From contig NZ_CP098805.1 in assembly GCF_023821985.2 (NCBI RefSeq), positions 992,001 to 1,056,000 on the forward strand: a stretch of DNA of 64,000 nt. Reading direction: 5' to 3'. The position numbers were made by a program, and so were the translations under genes. Below are positions 33,669 through 42,291 of the stretch, in pieces. The first letter of the stretch is position 1. Every line of letters begins with the position of its first letter. The notes under the pieces are model-generated. The model made no database searches. It was not told the origin of the DNA and saw nothing but the letters and a program-made list of their open reading frames with translations. The stretch is from Dyadobacter chenhuakuii (lineage in GTDB: Bacteria; Bacteroidota; Bacteroidia; Cytophagales; Spirosomataceae).

Positions 33669-34994
33669 TTACAAATACTTTTTCATATAATTAATAATGT
33701 GCGTCCAGTCGCCGGGGAGCACGCTGTGTCCGCCGTCGTGCATGAAGTAACCGAGCTCATTCATGAGTAAGGAGGTGTCACCCGCGGCAGGCATAACCGT
33801 CGTTTCGGGGCCTTTTTCCTTGAATAACCTATAAACCGGAGCTGCTGCAACAGCCGCTAAGAACTCGCCCTTCGGATCCGACCAGTAATCGGTGCTGCCG
33901 GTTTGGAGCAGCAATGGTCTGGGTGCAATCAGAGATATCAGCATATGTCCGTCCACGGGCAAGCTGTTTACATTGGCCGCATAGTCGTGGTATTTGGGCG
34001 CAAACTGATATAAATACCGGCTCGGATCAGAAATGTGCTGGATTGTTTCGCCATAATGCCGCCTGCTCAGCGCCGCGCCGCCTTCGCCGGAAATGCTGGC
34101 GATAATGACTTTGTAACGCGGATCATGCGCTCCCGCCCATAGCACTGTTTTCCCCAAACGCGAAGCACCTTGCAATGCAACACGCTTGCTGTCAATGGAT
34201 TTGTCCGTTTCGAAATAATCCATAGCACGGCTCAGTCCCCAGCCCCATGCTGCTATGGCGCCCCACTCGTCGGCTGCCGTCTGTGTTTGTCCGGGTTTTA
34301 AATGAACGCTGCGGATTCCGTGCTTGATGCCATCTTTAAAATCGGGCTCGATATCGCCGTAATAAACCGTTGCAAACCCAAAGCCGGCATCCATAAACTG
34401 CTCTACATTCATTTTCCCAAATGCCGTAGGCTTATCCGCTTTCACACGCTGGCCCTCTTTATTCCAGACATTGCCGATCATCAGACCGGGATCATCAATC
34501 AGCTGATTATAAGCAATAAATGAAATGTTCATCAGCAACGGAACGGGTTTGGTCGCCGCCGTCGGTGTGTATATGACCAGGTTCATTTTATGGTCTGCCG
34601 TGTCTTTGGTAAAGTAAACCGTAACCTGCTTGCGGGTCGCTTTCCCATTGAATGCAGGCGTTCCTTTATCAAAAACTGTAAAATGCATATCCGCCGGGCG
34701 TCCGGGCATTTTACCAAATTGTGATTCTTCAAACAACTTCACAATTTCTGGCCGACGCTTTTTTGTCCAAACCTCAGCACTGGTCACTTTCTGCCCGTCA
34801 TTGGTTTTCAGCGGATCGGGCAGGGTGTAAGTGCCAACTGAATCTTCGGAATAATTGACCGGAAAACCCGCAACCATCGTCGGGCGGTTGGCGGCTTGCT
34901 GTTGTGCCGATGCTAAGTAGCTGGCAGACAGTATGCAACAGATCATCCACCTCCTGGCAGATGTATGAAACGGTGGCTTTGTGAATTTTTGCAT
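33669..34994 (-). CDS. CE15 glucuronoyl esterase-like alpha/beta hydrolase
   Basis: This 441-residue exported esterase has a signal peptide ending near YLASAQ. The nucleophile elbow GASRLGK (Ser about 278) is the CE15 form of GxSxxG with the following Arg. Further CE15 features are WGWGLSRAMDYFETD before it, ISGEGGAALSRRHYGETI after it, LLLQTGSTDYWSDPKGEF and the C-terminal catalytic-His segment HDGGHSV. CE15 enzymes cleave ester bonds of glucuronic acid (4-O-methyl-glucuronoyl to lignin alcohols, or uronate methyl esters), so this one may de-esterify uronates in a decorated pectin or xylan. It is divergent from the susC gene at 35360; the shared gap carries two palindromes. Substrate specificity is an inference. 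Confidence 0.87.
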   Translation of the reverse strand: MQKFTKPPFHTSARRWMICCILSASYLASAQQQAANRPTMVAGFPVNYSEDSVGTYTLPDPLKTNDGQKVTSAEVWTKKRRPEIVKLFEESQFGKMPGRPADMHFTVFDKGTPAFNGKATRKQVTVYFTKDTADHKMNLVIYTPTAATKPVPLLMNISFIAYNQLIDDPGLMIGNVWNKEGQRVKADKPTAFGKMNVEQFMDAGFGFATVYYGDIEPDFKDGIKHGIRSVHLKPGQTQTAADEWGAIAAWGWGLSRAMDYFETDKSIDSKRVALQGASRLGKTVLWAGAHDPRYKVIIASISGEGGAALSRRHYGETIQHISDPSRYLYQFAPKYHDYAANVNSLPVDGHMLISLIAPRPLLLQTGSTDYWSDPKGEFLAAVAAAPVYRLFKEKGPETTVMPAAGDTSLLMNELGYFMHDGGHSVLPGDWTHIINYMKKYL

Positions 34995-35012
34995 AGGATT
35001 GATTTTACATTG

Positions 35013-35025
35013 TTCCTATAAGGAA
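35013..35025. repeat. 13-bp palindrome upstream of the CE15 gene
   Basis: TTCCTATAAGGAA is a perfect inverted repeat with a 3-base centre, 19-31 bases before the minus-strand start. It may affect translation or bind a protein; evidence is weak. Confidence 0.35.
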
Positions 35026-35110
35026 GACAGCGTTCAAATCTATCGGCGAAGATCCGGTTTAGAAAACCTTTGTTTCATCCCGGATTGTCTTTATTAAGAA
35101 AGTGCAATTT

Positions 35111-35121
35111 CAAACGTTTGC
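35111..35121. promoter_or_regulatory. LacI-type palindrome in the CE15/susC divergent gap
   Basis: CAAACGTTTGC contains the perfect 10-bp palindrome CAAACGTTTG. It repeats the core of the site upstream of ino1 (31125-31135). It lies 117 bp before the CE15 start and about 240 bp before susC. Confidence 0.45.
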
Positions 35122-35195
35122 TTTTTGTCACCTTTGGATATTTTGGATTATAACACATTGTGTCAATTTAACACTTTCGTTTAATTTCGAACATT

Positions 35196-35203
35196 TACTT
35201 TTG
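35196..35203 (+). promoter_or_regulatory. Candidate -7 promoter box for susC at 35360
   Basis: TACTTTTG matches TAnnTTTG and is identical to the box upstream of the susC at 18415. It stands 12 bases before the shared operator-like core, which would then overlap the start of transcription. If this box is used, the leader is about 150 bases. Confidence 0.42.
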
Positions 35204-35205
35204 CC

Positions 35206-35234
35206 CTTTGCAATCGTTCCCGGTAACGTGTGCA
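35206..35234. promoter_or_regulatory. Operator-like motif upstream of the second complete susC
   Basis: CTTTG, four free bases, then CGTTCCCGGTAACGTGTGCA. It matches the site at 11833-11861 in order and spacing, with two differences in the 20-base core. It lies about 125 bp before the ATG. Confidence 0.5.
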
Positions 35235-35359
35235 GAAATAAAATCGAAAATTATCTTGCTTACGAAATTCTGTATAAATAGACTTGAACAGGGTTTCTGT
35301 TGTACTTTATCAATGGACAATCGAAGTTGTATTGAAATAGTTCTATTTTAAATCGTTCG

Positions 35360-38300
35360 ATGAATATGGCAAGGGCTTTTCTACTTTTTCTATTTCTTTT
35401 GGCCGTGTCCTTTTCCGGAACTGCGCAGAACCGCCAGTTGAAGGGCGTCGTGACCGATGCAGCTTCCAAAGAAGCCATGGCGGGCGTTTCCGTTCTTGTT
35501 GCAGGAACGACGCAGGGCACCACTACGGACGGCGAAGGGAAATTTTCACTCAGCCTTCCGGCGGATGGGAAATCGATCATTATCAGCTATGTCGGTTTTA
35601 TGAAGCAAACCGTCGAGATCGGCAACCGCTCAATGGTGGAAGTGGCTTTGGAGCCGGACGTGAAGGCGCTGGAAGATGTGGTTGTGGTGGGTTATGGCGA
35701 GCAAAAGCGCTCGCATTTAACAGGCGCAGTGGCTACGGTGAAGATCAATGAGATCGACGAGCTGCCGGTCGGCGACATTTCGTCGGCGCTTGTGGGCAAA
35801 TTACCCGGAGTTTCGGTAAGCGGCGGTTCGGCGCGGCCGGGAACGCCTGCTTCCATCGTGATCCGTAACCCTACCAAAGCCTCGAAAGACGGCGGCAGCA
35901 ATTCGCCCCTTTACATTATAGATGATGTGATCCGCACGGAGGCTGATTTTCAGCTGCTGGATGCTTCTGAAATAGAAAACCTCTCAATCCTTAAAGATGG
36001 AGCGGCGGCTGTTTATGGGGCACGTGCCGCATTAGGCGTGGTCGTGGTGCGCACACGTCGCGGGAAAGCGGGCAAGCCGCAGGTGAATTACACCACCACA
36101 TTTGGCGTATCCGAAGCCACGGACCGCTCCAAAATGATGAACGGCGTCCAACTCGCCACTTATCTCAACGATTTCAACCGGACAAGAGGACTGGCAGCAA
36201 CTGATCCCGAATTTTACTCACCCGACGAGCTCGAACATTTCAGAAACAACAACTACGACTGGTTTGATATGGCCTGGAAACCTTCCTTCAATACAAGGCA
36301 TGCCATCAACATCAGCGGAGGAACGGAGCGGGCCACATTCTTTGCCGGCGCCACCTATTTTGCACAAAACGGAAACGTAGACAACATCAGTTACAAGAAA
36401 TGGAATTTCCGAGCCAGCAGCGACGTCAAGATCACCAAAAATCTGAAAGTAGGATTGGGCGTGAGCGGAAATTTGTCTGATAACAAATTATTTTATCTCA
36501 AACAGGGCGGTGAGAATGTGGAGAAAGACGTAACAAATCTTTTGAATACACCCCAATTTATCCCGCCTTACGTCAATGGTTTGCCCGTTCTGCTTCCCGG
36601 CGGTTCTTCTACAACCGGTTTTCATTTTTTTGAAGCCCAAAAGCTCAACAACTATACACGCGCCAGAAATGTGGTGCTGAATATCAATGCGTATCTGGAA
36701 TACAATGTGCCGTTTGTTCAGGGCCTGAAAGTGCGCGGGGTTTACAACAAAAACCTGGGCAATGACTGGGGAAAACAATTTGGCACCTATTATAAGACTT
36801 ACGGTTTCTCGATGGAGGGCGAAAACCGGCACATTTACGGAGGAACGCCCAATGCGCCCACGCGGCTCAACAATGGTGACCGCCTGAGATTTAATCCCGG
36901 TTACTCCGAATCCTATCAAATGAATGTGAACCTCAGTTATGCACGCGATTTTGGCCGGCACTCGGTGAGCGCGCTTGCGTTGGTGGAGCAGTCGGAGATT
37001 TACTCGGAAAGCATTGCCACATTCAAGGAAGGCATTTTTGAAGGCGGAAATGATTATTTAATGTCTGCACTGGGAGCTAAGGACATTGGCCCGAACACGG
37101 CAAATGAAAGCGGCGTGCTATCCTATGTCGGCAGGCTGAATTACAGTTTTGCAGAACGCTATTTGCTTGAAGTCTCCTTCCGTCGCGATGCGTCCACGAA
37201 ATTCGCTCCCGAATATCGCTGGGGCACATTCCCCCAGGTTTCGGCCGGCTGGGTGCTTTCGGAGGAAAATTTATTTAAAGAAAAACTCAGCTTCATCAAC
37301 TTCCTGAAACTCCGCGCATCCATCGGATTCCTGGGGGGAGACCGCACGGCCAACTGGCAATGGTTGCAGCGTTATACGCCCCAGGCTTCCAATGGAGCAG
37401 TTTTCGGAGGAAACAGCGACCGCACAGTGGGGATCAAGCTTGAAAAACTGCCCAACTACTTTGGCCGCTGGGATGATGTTACCAAAAAGAACATTGGTCT
37501 GGACGCATCCTTCCTGAACAGCAAACTGACCGCGGGTCTCGACTTTTACCACGATCACGGCTACAACCTCCTCACGACATTATCCTCATCCGTCCCGCTA
37601 ACCATCGGTTCGGTGATGCCTTCGGAAAATTATGAGACCATTAATTCTTTCGGTTTCGAGTTTTCAACCGGCTGGAGCAGCAAAATCGGCAAGAGCATTG
37701 ATTACAATGTAAATGCATTCCTCGCCTGGAACGACAACCGCAATGTGCTCGTGGATGTAGCGCCGTCGAATGTAGGCACATGGCTGGACCCGACGGGCCG
37801 TTCGGGCGACCGCGGAATTATGGGTTACCAATATCTTGGCATGTTCCGTTCGCAGGACGAAGTGGATCGGTTCCTTGAACAAAACAATGGTTACACAATC
37901 TTTGGAAGAGTGCCGATGCCCGGCATGCTTTACTATAAGGATATCCGCGGCCCGCGCCAGACAGATGGCAGCTACGAAGCGCCCGACGGCAAAATCACCG
38001 AAGATGATATGGATTACCTGTCTAACAAGGAGAACAACCATTACAATTTCGGTCTGTCGCTGGGTTTTGGTTTCAAAGGGTTCAGGCTGGATGTTGTTAC
38101 CGCAGGATCATTTGGCGGACAAGGCATTGTAGATGGCGACGCACGGAAAAAAGCAGCCGTAGACGTTTCCCGTCCTGTTTTCTGGGCCGACCATTACACG
38201 CCCGAAAATCCTAATGCAGCCTATCCCGACCCTTATTACGACGACACTTATTCAGTGGCATCATCATTCTGGTTCCGCGACGCATTCGTTTTCCGCATGC

Positions 38301-38494
38301 GCAGTATGAATGTGTCTTATAGTTTGAATCAGAATATTTCCAAAAAATTGGGCGTAAGTGGTCTCAAACTGATCGGCGTGGCTATGAACCCGTTCAATTT
38401 CTACAATCCATACGATTACAAGGGCTCGGTAGGCGCATATAATGTGTATCCGCTGATGAAAACGTGGTCATTGGGATTAAATCTTACACTTTAA
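35360..38494 (+). CDS. SusC/RagA-family TonB-dependent oligosaccharide transporter
   Basis: This 1044-residue outer-membrane transporter is paired with the SusD protein 11 bp downstream. The signal peptide ends near SGTAQ (about residue 23). It is followed by a CarboxypepD-like domain (LKGVVTDAASKEAMAGVSV), the linker DVVVVGYGEQKRSHLTGAV, and the plug with EIENLSILKDGAAAVYGAR and VVVVRTRRG. The plug contains a short insert around ASKDGGSNSPLYIIDDVIR, as in one subgroup of Bacteroidota SusC proteins. The barrel follows normally and ends in TWSLGLNLTL. A candidate promoter and the shared operator-like site lie upstream, so this pair could respond to the same regulator as the GH28 gene. Substrate by context: a pectin-type oligosaccharide. 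Confidence 0.95.
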   Translation: MNMARAFLLFLFLLAVSFSGTAQNRQLKGVVTDAASKEAMAGVSVLVAGTTQGTTTDGEGKFSLSLPADGKSIIISYVGFMKQTVEIGNRSMVEVALEPDVKALEDVVVVGYGEQKRSHLTGAVATVKINEIDELPVGDISSALVGKLPGVSVSGGSARPGTPASIVIRNPTKASKDGGSNSPLYIIDDVIRTEADFQLLDASEIENLSILKDGAAAVYGARAALGVVVVRTRRGKAGKPQVNYTTTFGVSEATDRSKMMNGVQLATYLNDFNRTRGLAATDPEFYSPDELEHFRNNNYDWFDMAWKPSFNTRHAINISGGTERATFFAGATYFAQNGNVDNISYKKWNFRASSDVKITKNLKVGLGVSGNLSDNKLFYLKQGGENVEKDVTNLLNTPQFIPPYVNGLPVLLPGGSSTTGFHFFEAQKLNNYTRARNVVLNINAYLEYNVPFVQGLKVRGVYNKNLGNDWGKQFGTYYKTYGFSMEGENRHIYGGTPNAPTRLNNGDRLRFNPGYSESYQMNVNLSYARDFGRHSVSALALVEQSEIYSESIATFKEGIFEGGNDYLMSALGAKDIGPNTANESGVLSYVGRLNYSFAERYLLEVSFRRDASTKFAPEYRWGTFPQVSAGWVLSEENLFKEKLSFINFLKLRASIGFLGGDRTANWQWLQRYTPQASNGAVFGGNSDRTVGIKLEKLPNYFGRWDDVTKKNIGLDASFLNSKLTAGLDFYHDHGYNLLTTLSSSVPLTIGSVMPSENYETINSFGFEFSTGWSSKIGKSIDYNVNAFLAWNDNRNVLVDVAPSNVGTWLDPTGRSGDRGIMGYQYLGMFRSQDEVDRFLEQNNGYTIFGRVPMPGMLYYKDIRGPRQTDGSYEAPDGKITEDDMDYLSNKENNHYNFGLSLGFGFKGFRLDVVTAGSFGGQGIVDGDARKKAAVDVSRPVFWADHYTPENPNAAYPDPYYDDTYSVASSFWFRDAFVFRMRSMNVSYSLNQNISKKLGVSGLKLIGVAMNPFNFYNPYDYKGSVGAYNVYPLMKTWSLGLNLTL

Positions 38495-38505
38495 AACGGA
38501 CTGAA

Positions 38506-40260
38506 ATGAAACCGCAACATATTCTTTTACTGGCAGCTGTTTTACTGACTTCGGGCTGCGAAAAAGTGCTTGACAAAACGGACCTTTCGGCATTCAATGA
38601 GGAGCAGGTTTTCAATGACACGCTGCTGGCCAGGGGTTATGTCGATTATGTGTATGACCAAAACCTGCCCGTATGGCCAACCGGTGACTTCCAGAAAGCC
38701 ACAGACGAGATCTCCGGCGAAACGCGATTTTTCGAAGGGACCGTGCAGGTGAACACCGTCGCTGATTTCGGGACTTCTGTAAATGCCACAAACAATTATG
38801 GAAAGATCCGTTCTATCAATCAGTTTTTAGCCAAAATGCCTGCCAGTGCGCTCAGTGAGGGTTATAAAAAGCAATTGATGGGGCAAGTCACATTCTTCCG
38901 TGCTTACCGCTATTTTGATCTTGTACAGCTTTACGGCGGCGTGCCCCTGGTGCTGGAACCGCTTGGTGCGATAGGTGAAGAGGAGAAAGAGCAGGCCGCT
39001 ATTCCAAGAAGCAGCACGTCGGAAAGCATTCAGCAAATTGTGACCGACCTTAATTTCAGCATCGAAAACCTACCGGGAAAATGGAACGATTCCAATGACT
39101 GGGGCCGGATCACAAGTGGCGCGGCCGCTGGTTTCAAGGGCCGGATTTTACTCCATTATGCAAGTCCGCAATTCAATCCGACTGACCTTCCGGAACGCTG
39201 GCAGGTAGCCTATGATGCTAATAAACAGGCGATTGAGCTGTTGAAAGCAAATGGTTTTGGGTTACACCAGAGTTTCAAAGACCTGTGGTTTACAGAGACC
39301 AACAACCCGGAGGCTGTGTGGGTGACAAGCTATAACAATAAAGTAGGGGACCAGATCAATAAAAATCAAACCTGGGACAACAATACGCGGCCTTCCTACC
39401 TGGGAACAGGGAGCGGCTCCAATCAGCCGACCTGGGAAATGGCGCAGGCTTTTCCAATGAAGAATGGTAAGAATATAGAAGAAAAAGGCTCAGGCTACGA
39501 TCCAAAGCTGTTTTACAAAAACCGCGACCCAAGATTTGATAACACCATTGCCTACAACGGCGCCACATGGCACATTAACGGCAACACGAATTACAGGTTA
39601 TGGACCTATTTTGTAAACAACAAAACCGTTGAACAAAAGGCCACAGTAACCGGCTTCTATGTCCGCAAAGCCATTGACCCAAACCTGCCCACCGGCGCAG
39701 TCGCCAACAGCGGAACCGACTGGATAGAAATGCGTTACGCCGAAGTAATGCTCAATCTCGCCGAAGCTGCCTGCGGCATCAACAAGCTGGACGAAGCCTA
39801 CACGCAACTCAAAGCAATCCGCCAAAGAGCCGGCATCGACCCGGGAGCAGACGGTTTCTACGGCCTGAGCCCAAAAATGACCCGCGCACAAATGTTCCAG
39901 GCCATCCTGCACGAAAGACAAATAGAGCTCGCCTTCGAAGGTAAACGCTTCTGGGACCTCCGCCGCTGGAAACAATTCGAAACCAGACTAAACGGAAAAC
40001 GCAGAACCGGCGTAACCATCAACCTGAAAACATCCGCCATATCACCCGAAGACTTCGCCGCCCGCCGTGACGGCATGAGCCTGGACTCCGTCTACCGCAA
40101 CTACATGGAAATTATACCCAAAGACCTGGACACTAAATACACAATCAAATGGCTGCCCGAATACTACTTCTTCGCCATCCCCAGCACAGCGTTAACTAAC
40201 AATGCCAGGCTCGAACAGAATATCGGGTGGCCATCAGGGACGTTTGATCCGTTGAAGTAG
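38506..40260 (+). CDS. SusD/RagB-family glycan-binding lipoprotein
   Basis: This ~584-residue surface lipoprotein is the partner of the SusC encoded 11 bp upstream. I place the start at ATG 38506, which gives a short lipoprotein signal with lipobox TSGC (about Cys18); the same frame is open further upstream inside susC but codes nothing signal-like. The SusD core QLMGQVTFFRAYRYFDLVQLYGGVPLV is visible, and the C-terminal signature ILHERQIELAFEGKRFWDLRRW is intact. The last third uses noticeably more C-ending and A-rich codons than the first, as in the 3' part of the susD at 21585. The stop is followed at once by a repeat cluster of the same family as the one after that susD. Confidence 0.95.
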   Translation: MKPQHILLLAAVLLTSGCEKVLDKTDLSAFNEEQVFNDTLLARGYVDYVYDQNLPVWPTGDFQKATDEISGETRFFEGTVQVNTVADFGTSVNATNNYGKIRSINQFLAKMPASALSEGYKKQLMGQVTFFRAYRYFDLVQLYGGVPLVLEPLGAIGEEEKEQAAIPRSSTSESIQQIVTDLNFSIENLPGKWNDSNDWGRITSGAAAGFKGRILLHYASPQFNPTDLPERWQVAYDANKQAIELLKANGFGLHQSFKDLWFTETNNPEAVWVTSYNNKVGDQINKNQTWDNNTRPSYLGTGSGSNQPTWEMAQAFPMKNGKNIEEKGSGYDPKLFYKNRDPRFDNTIAYNGATWHINGNTNYRLWTYFVNNKTVEQKATVTGFYVRKAIDPNLPTGAVANSGTDWIEMRYAEVMLNLAEAACGINKLDEAYTQLKAIRQRAGIDPGADGFYGLSPKMTRAQMFQAILHERQIELAFEGKRFWDLRRWKQFETRLNGKRRTGVTINLKTSAISPEDFAARRDGMSLDSVYRNYMEIIPKDLDTKYTIKWLPEYYFFAIPSTALTNNARLEQNIGWPSGTFDPLK

Positions 40261-40266
40261 TAAGGG

Positions 40267-40545
40267 GCGGTCTTCGGCTCCGCTCAGACTGACAGGGCAA
40301 GGTGGTGGATTGTGACAAGACAAGGGCTAGTAGGTGAGCGGTCTTCGGCCGCACCGGCGGCCCGGTCCGCTCAGACTGACAGGGCCTATTGACGAATTAC
40401 TAGTCCTGTCACACTGAGCGGAGCCGAAGTGAAGCCCTGTCACACTGAGCGGAGCCGAAGTGAAGCGTGTCACACTGAGGGGAGCCGAAGTGAACCGCTG
40501 TCACACTGAGCGGACCGGGCCGCCGATGCGGCCGAAGTGAAGCCA
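40267..40545. repeat. Six-copy GC-rich repeat cluster after susD (REP/BIME-like)
   Basis: This fills most of the ~325-bp gap between susD and the lyase gene. Six copies of the element built on CTTCGGCTCCGCTCAG are present: two in plus orientation (40267-40298, 40338-40385) and four in the opposite orientation at about 31-base spacing (40405-40434, 40436-40465, 40467-40495, 40498-40545). The second and last copies carry a palindromic GC insert (GGCCGCACCGGCGGCC type). The flank differs from the cluster at 23273 (ACTGACA or CACACTGAG instead of the GGGTGAC form), so the two clusters spread or diverged separately. Confidence 0.88.
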
Positions 40546-40586
40546 CAACGTCAACAAACAACCAAAATGCAAAACCAACAACAAAC

Positions 40587-42287
40587 ATGATATCAAAAAA
40601 ATCAATCTCACTCCAACTCCTGACAGCAGCCTTATCAATCCTGGCGCCAGCCGCACAGGCGCAGTATCCTAAAATCCCACCGGCAGCGCAGAAAACCAGC
40701 GATTCGCTTCTCAAAGCGGCAATGTGGAAATCGGAGATTGCCTGGCAGAAGGCTTGGCCGGTTATAGAGCAGGAGGCCAGGAACGGGAAGCCCTACATTC
40801 CGTGGGCGGCGCGGCCGGTGGATCTGCCGCAGTCCGATATTCCGGCTTTTCCCGGGGCAGAAGGTGGCGGTGCTTATAGTTTTGGCGGTCGTGGAGGGAA
40901 AGTTTATGTTGTGAAAAGTTTGGAAGACAGCGGGCCGGGGACCTTACGAGATGCTTGTGAGCAGGGCGGCGCAAGGATCATTGTTTTTAATGTGGCGGGC
41001 ATCATCCGTTTGAAAACACCGCTTATCATCCGAGCGCCTTACATTACCATTGCCGGACAGACGGCCCCGGGCGATGGTGTCTGCGTGGCGGGCGAGACGG
41101 TCTGGATCAATACGCATGACGTGGTGATCCGGCACATGCGTTTTCGCCGGGGCGAAACATTTGTGGGACGCCGCGATGACTCGATTGGTGGTAACCCGAT
41201 CGGCAACATTATGATCGACCACGTTTCGGCGAGCTGGGGATTGGATGAGAATATGTCGATGTATCGGCATATGTATAATGACAGCACGGGCGCTGCCGAA
41301 GCGAAGCTTCCTACAGTGAATATTACGATTCAGAATTCCATTTTCTCAGAAACACTGGACACGTGGAACCACTCCTTCGGGAGCACGCTCGGTGGGGAGA
41401 ATTGTACGTTTATGCGCAATCTATGGGCAAATAACGCTGGTAGAAATCCTTCCATCGGTTGGTTTGGAATATTTAATTTTACAAATAATGTGGTCTTCAA
41501 CTGGGTCCACCGCTCTATTGATGGCGGCGATTACCGTGCGATGTACAACATTATAAATAACTATTTCAAACCCGGTCCGCAAACGCCGAAAGACGGCCCG
41601 ATCGCGCATCGGATCGTCAAACCCGAGGCAGGCAGGAGCAAACTTGGTTACCAGGTTTATGGCCGTGCTTATGTGCATGGCAATATTATGGAGGGTTTCG
41701 ACGCGGTTACCAAAGACAATTGGAACGGCGGTGTGCAGGTGGAAGAGCTTCCTAATACTGGAAAATACAAAGATAAAATGAAGTGGAACCAGCCATTGCC
41801 TATGCCACAATTCCCGATCATGAGTGCCAAAGAATCATTTGATTATGTGCTCACTCACGCAGGCGCAACGTTGCCCAGGCGCGATCCGGTAGATACGCGG
41901 GTGACCACACAGGTCAGGACAGGAAAGATCAATCCGATTGATGGTGTTACTTTGCCAAAAACCCAGTTTGAGCACCGTCGCTTGCCGATTGATTCATACA
42001 AAAACGGCATTATTACGGACATTTCACAAGTTGGAGGCTATCCGGAATACAAGGGAACGCCATATAAGGATTCGGATGATGATGGCATGCCGGATGATTG
42101 GGAAATCAAATACAGCCTCAATCCAAACGACGCTTCGGACGCTCAAAAGGACATGAGCGGCGACGGTTATGCCAACATTGAAAAATTCATCAACGGCATC
42201 GATCCAAAAAAGAAAACAAATTGGAAAGACCCTAAGAATAACCGCGATACGCTGGCTTCATCGAAGGAAACGACTAACAGAAAATAA
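40587..42287 (+). CDS. Polysaccharide lyase family 1-like pectate lyase
   Basis: This 566-residue secreted protein has a signal peptide ending near APAAQAQ. The pectate-lyase beta-helix spans about residues 85-440: FPGAEGGGAYSFGGRGGKVYVV opens the fold, then SGPGTLRDACEQGGARIIVF, ITIAGQTAPGDGVCV, the calcium-site region MIDHVSASWGLDENMS and NNYFKPGPQTP. Such proteins cleave de-esterified galacturonan by beta-elimination with calcium. The C-terminus (about 490-540) has a calcium-binding thrombospondin-3/dockerin-like loop pair, DSDDDGMPDDWEIKYSLNP and DMSGDGYANIEKFI. It is likely co-transcribed with the gene five bases downstream. The long linker before the helix (residues 25-84) is unassigned. 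The exact galacturonan type is not known. Confidence 0.88.
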   Translation: MISKKSISLQLLTAALSILAPAAQAQYPKIPPAAQKTSDSLLKAAMWKSEIAWQKAWPVIEQEARNGKPYIPWAARPVDLPQSDIPAFPGAEGGGAYSFGGRGGKVYVVKSLEDSGPGTLRDACEQGGARIIVFNVAGIIRLKTPLIIRAPYITIAGQTAPGDGVCVAGETVWINTHDVVIRHMRFRRGETFVGRRDDSIGGNPIGNIMIDHVSASWGLDENMSMYRHMYNDSTGAAEAKLPTVNITIQNSIFSETLDTWNHSFGSTLGGENCTFMRNLWANNAGRNPSIGWFGIFNFTNNVVFNWVHRSIDGGDYRAMYNIINNYFKPGPQTPKDGPIAHRIVKPEAGRSKLGYQVYGRAYVHGNIMEGFDAVTKDNWNGGVQVEELPNTGKYKDKMKWNQPLPMPQFPIMSAKESFDYVLTHAGATLPRRDPVDTRVTTQVRTGKINPIDGVTLPKTQFEHRRLPIDSYKNGIITDISQVGGYPEYKGTPYKDSDDDGMPDDWEIKYSLNPNDASDAQKDMSGDGYANIEKFINGIDPKKKTNWKDPKNNRDTLASSKETTNRK

Positions 42288-42291
42288 GATT

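Noticed and set aside
40405-40545. CRISPR-like appearance of four ~31-base spaced copies
   Set aside because: Units are directly adjacent without unique spacers, inverted copies exist in the same cluster, and no cas gene is nearby.
40409-40714. A 101-codon minus-strand frame across the repeat cluster
   Set aside because: It is generated by the GC-rich repeats and the start of the lyase gene read backwards; the translation repeats FGS-QCD units and has no family features.
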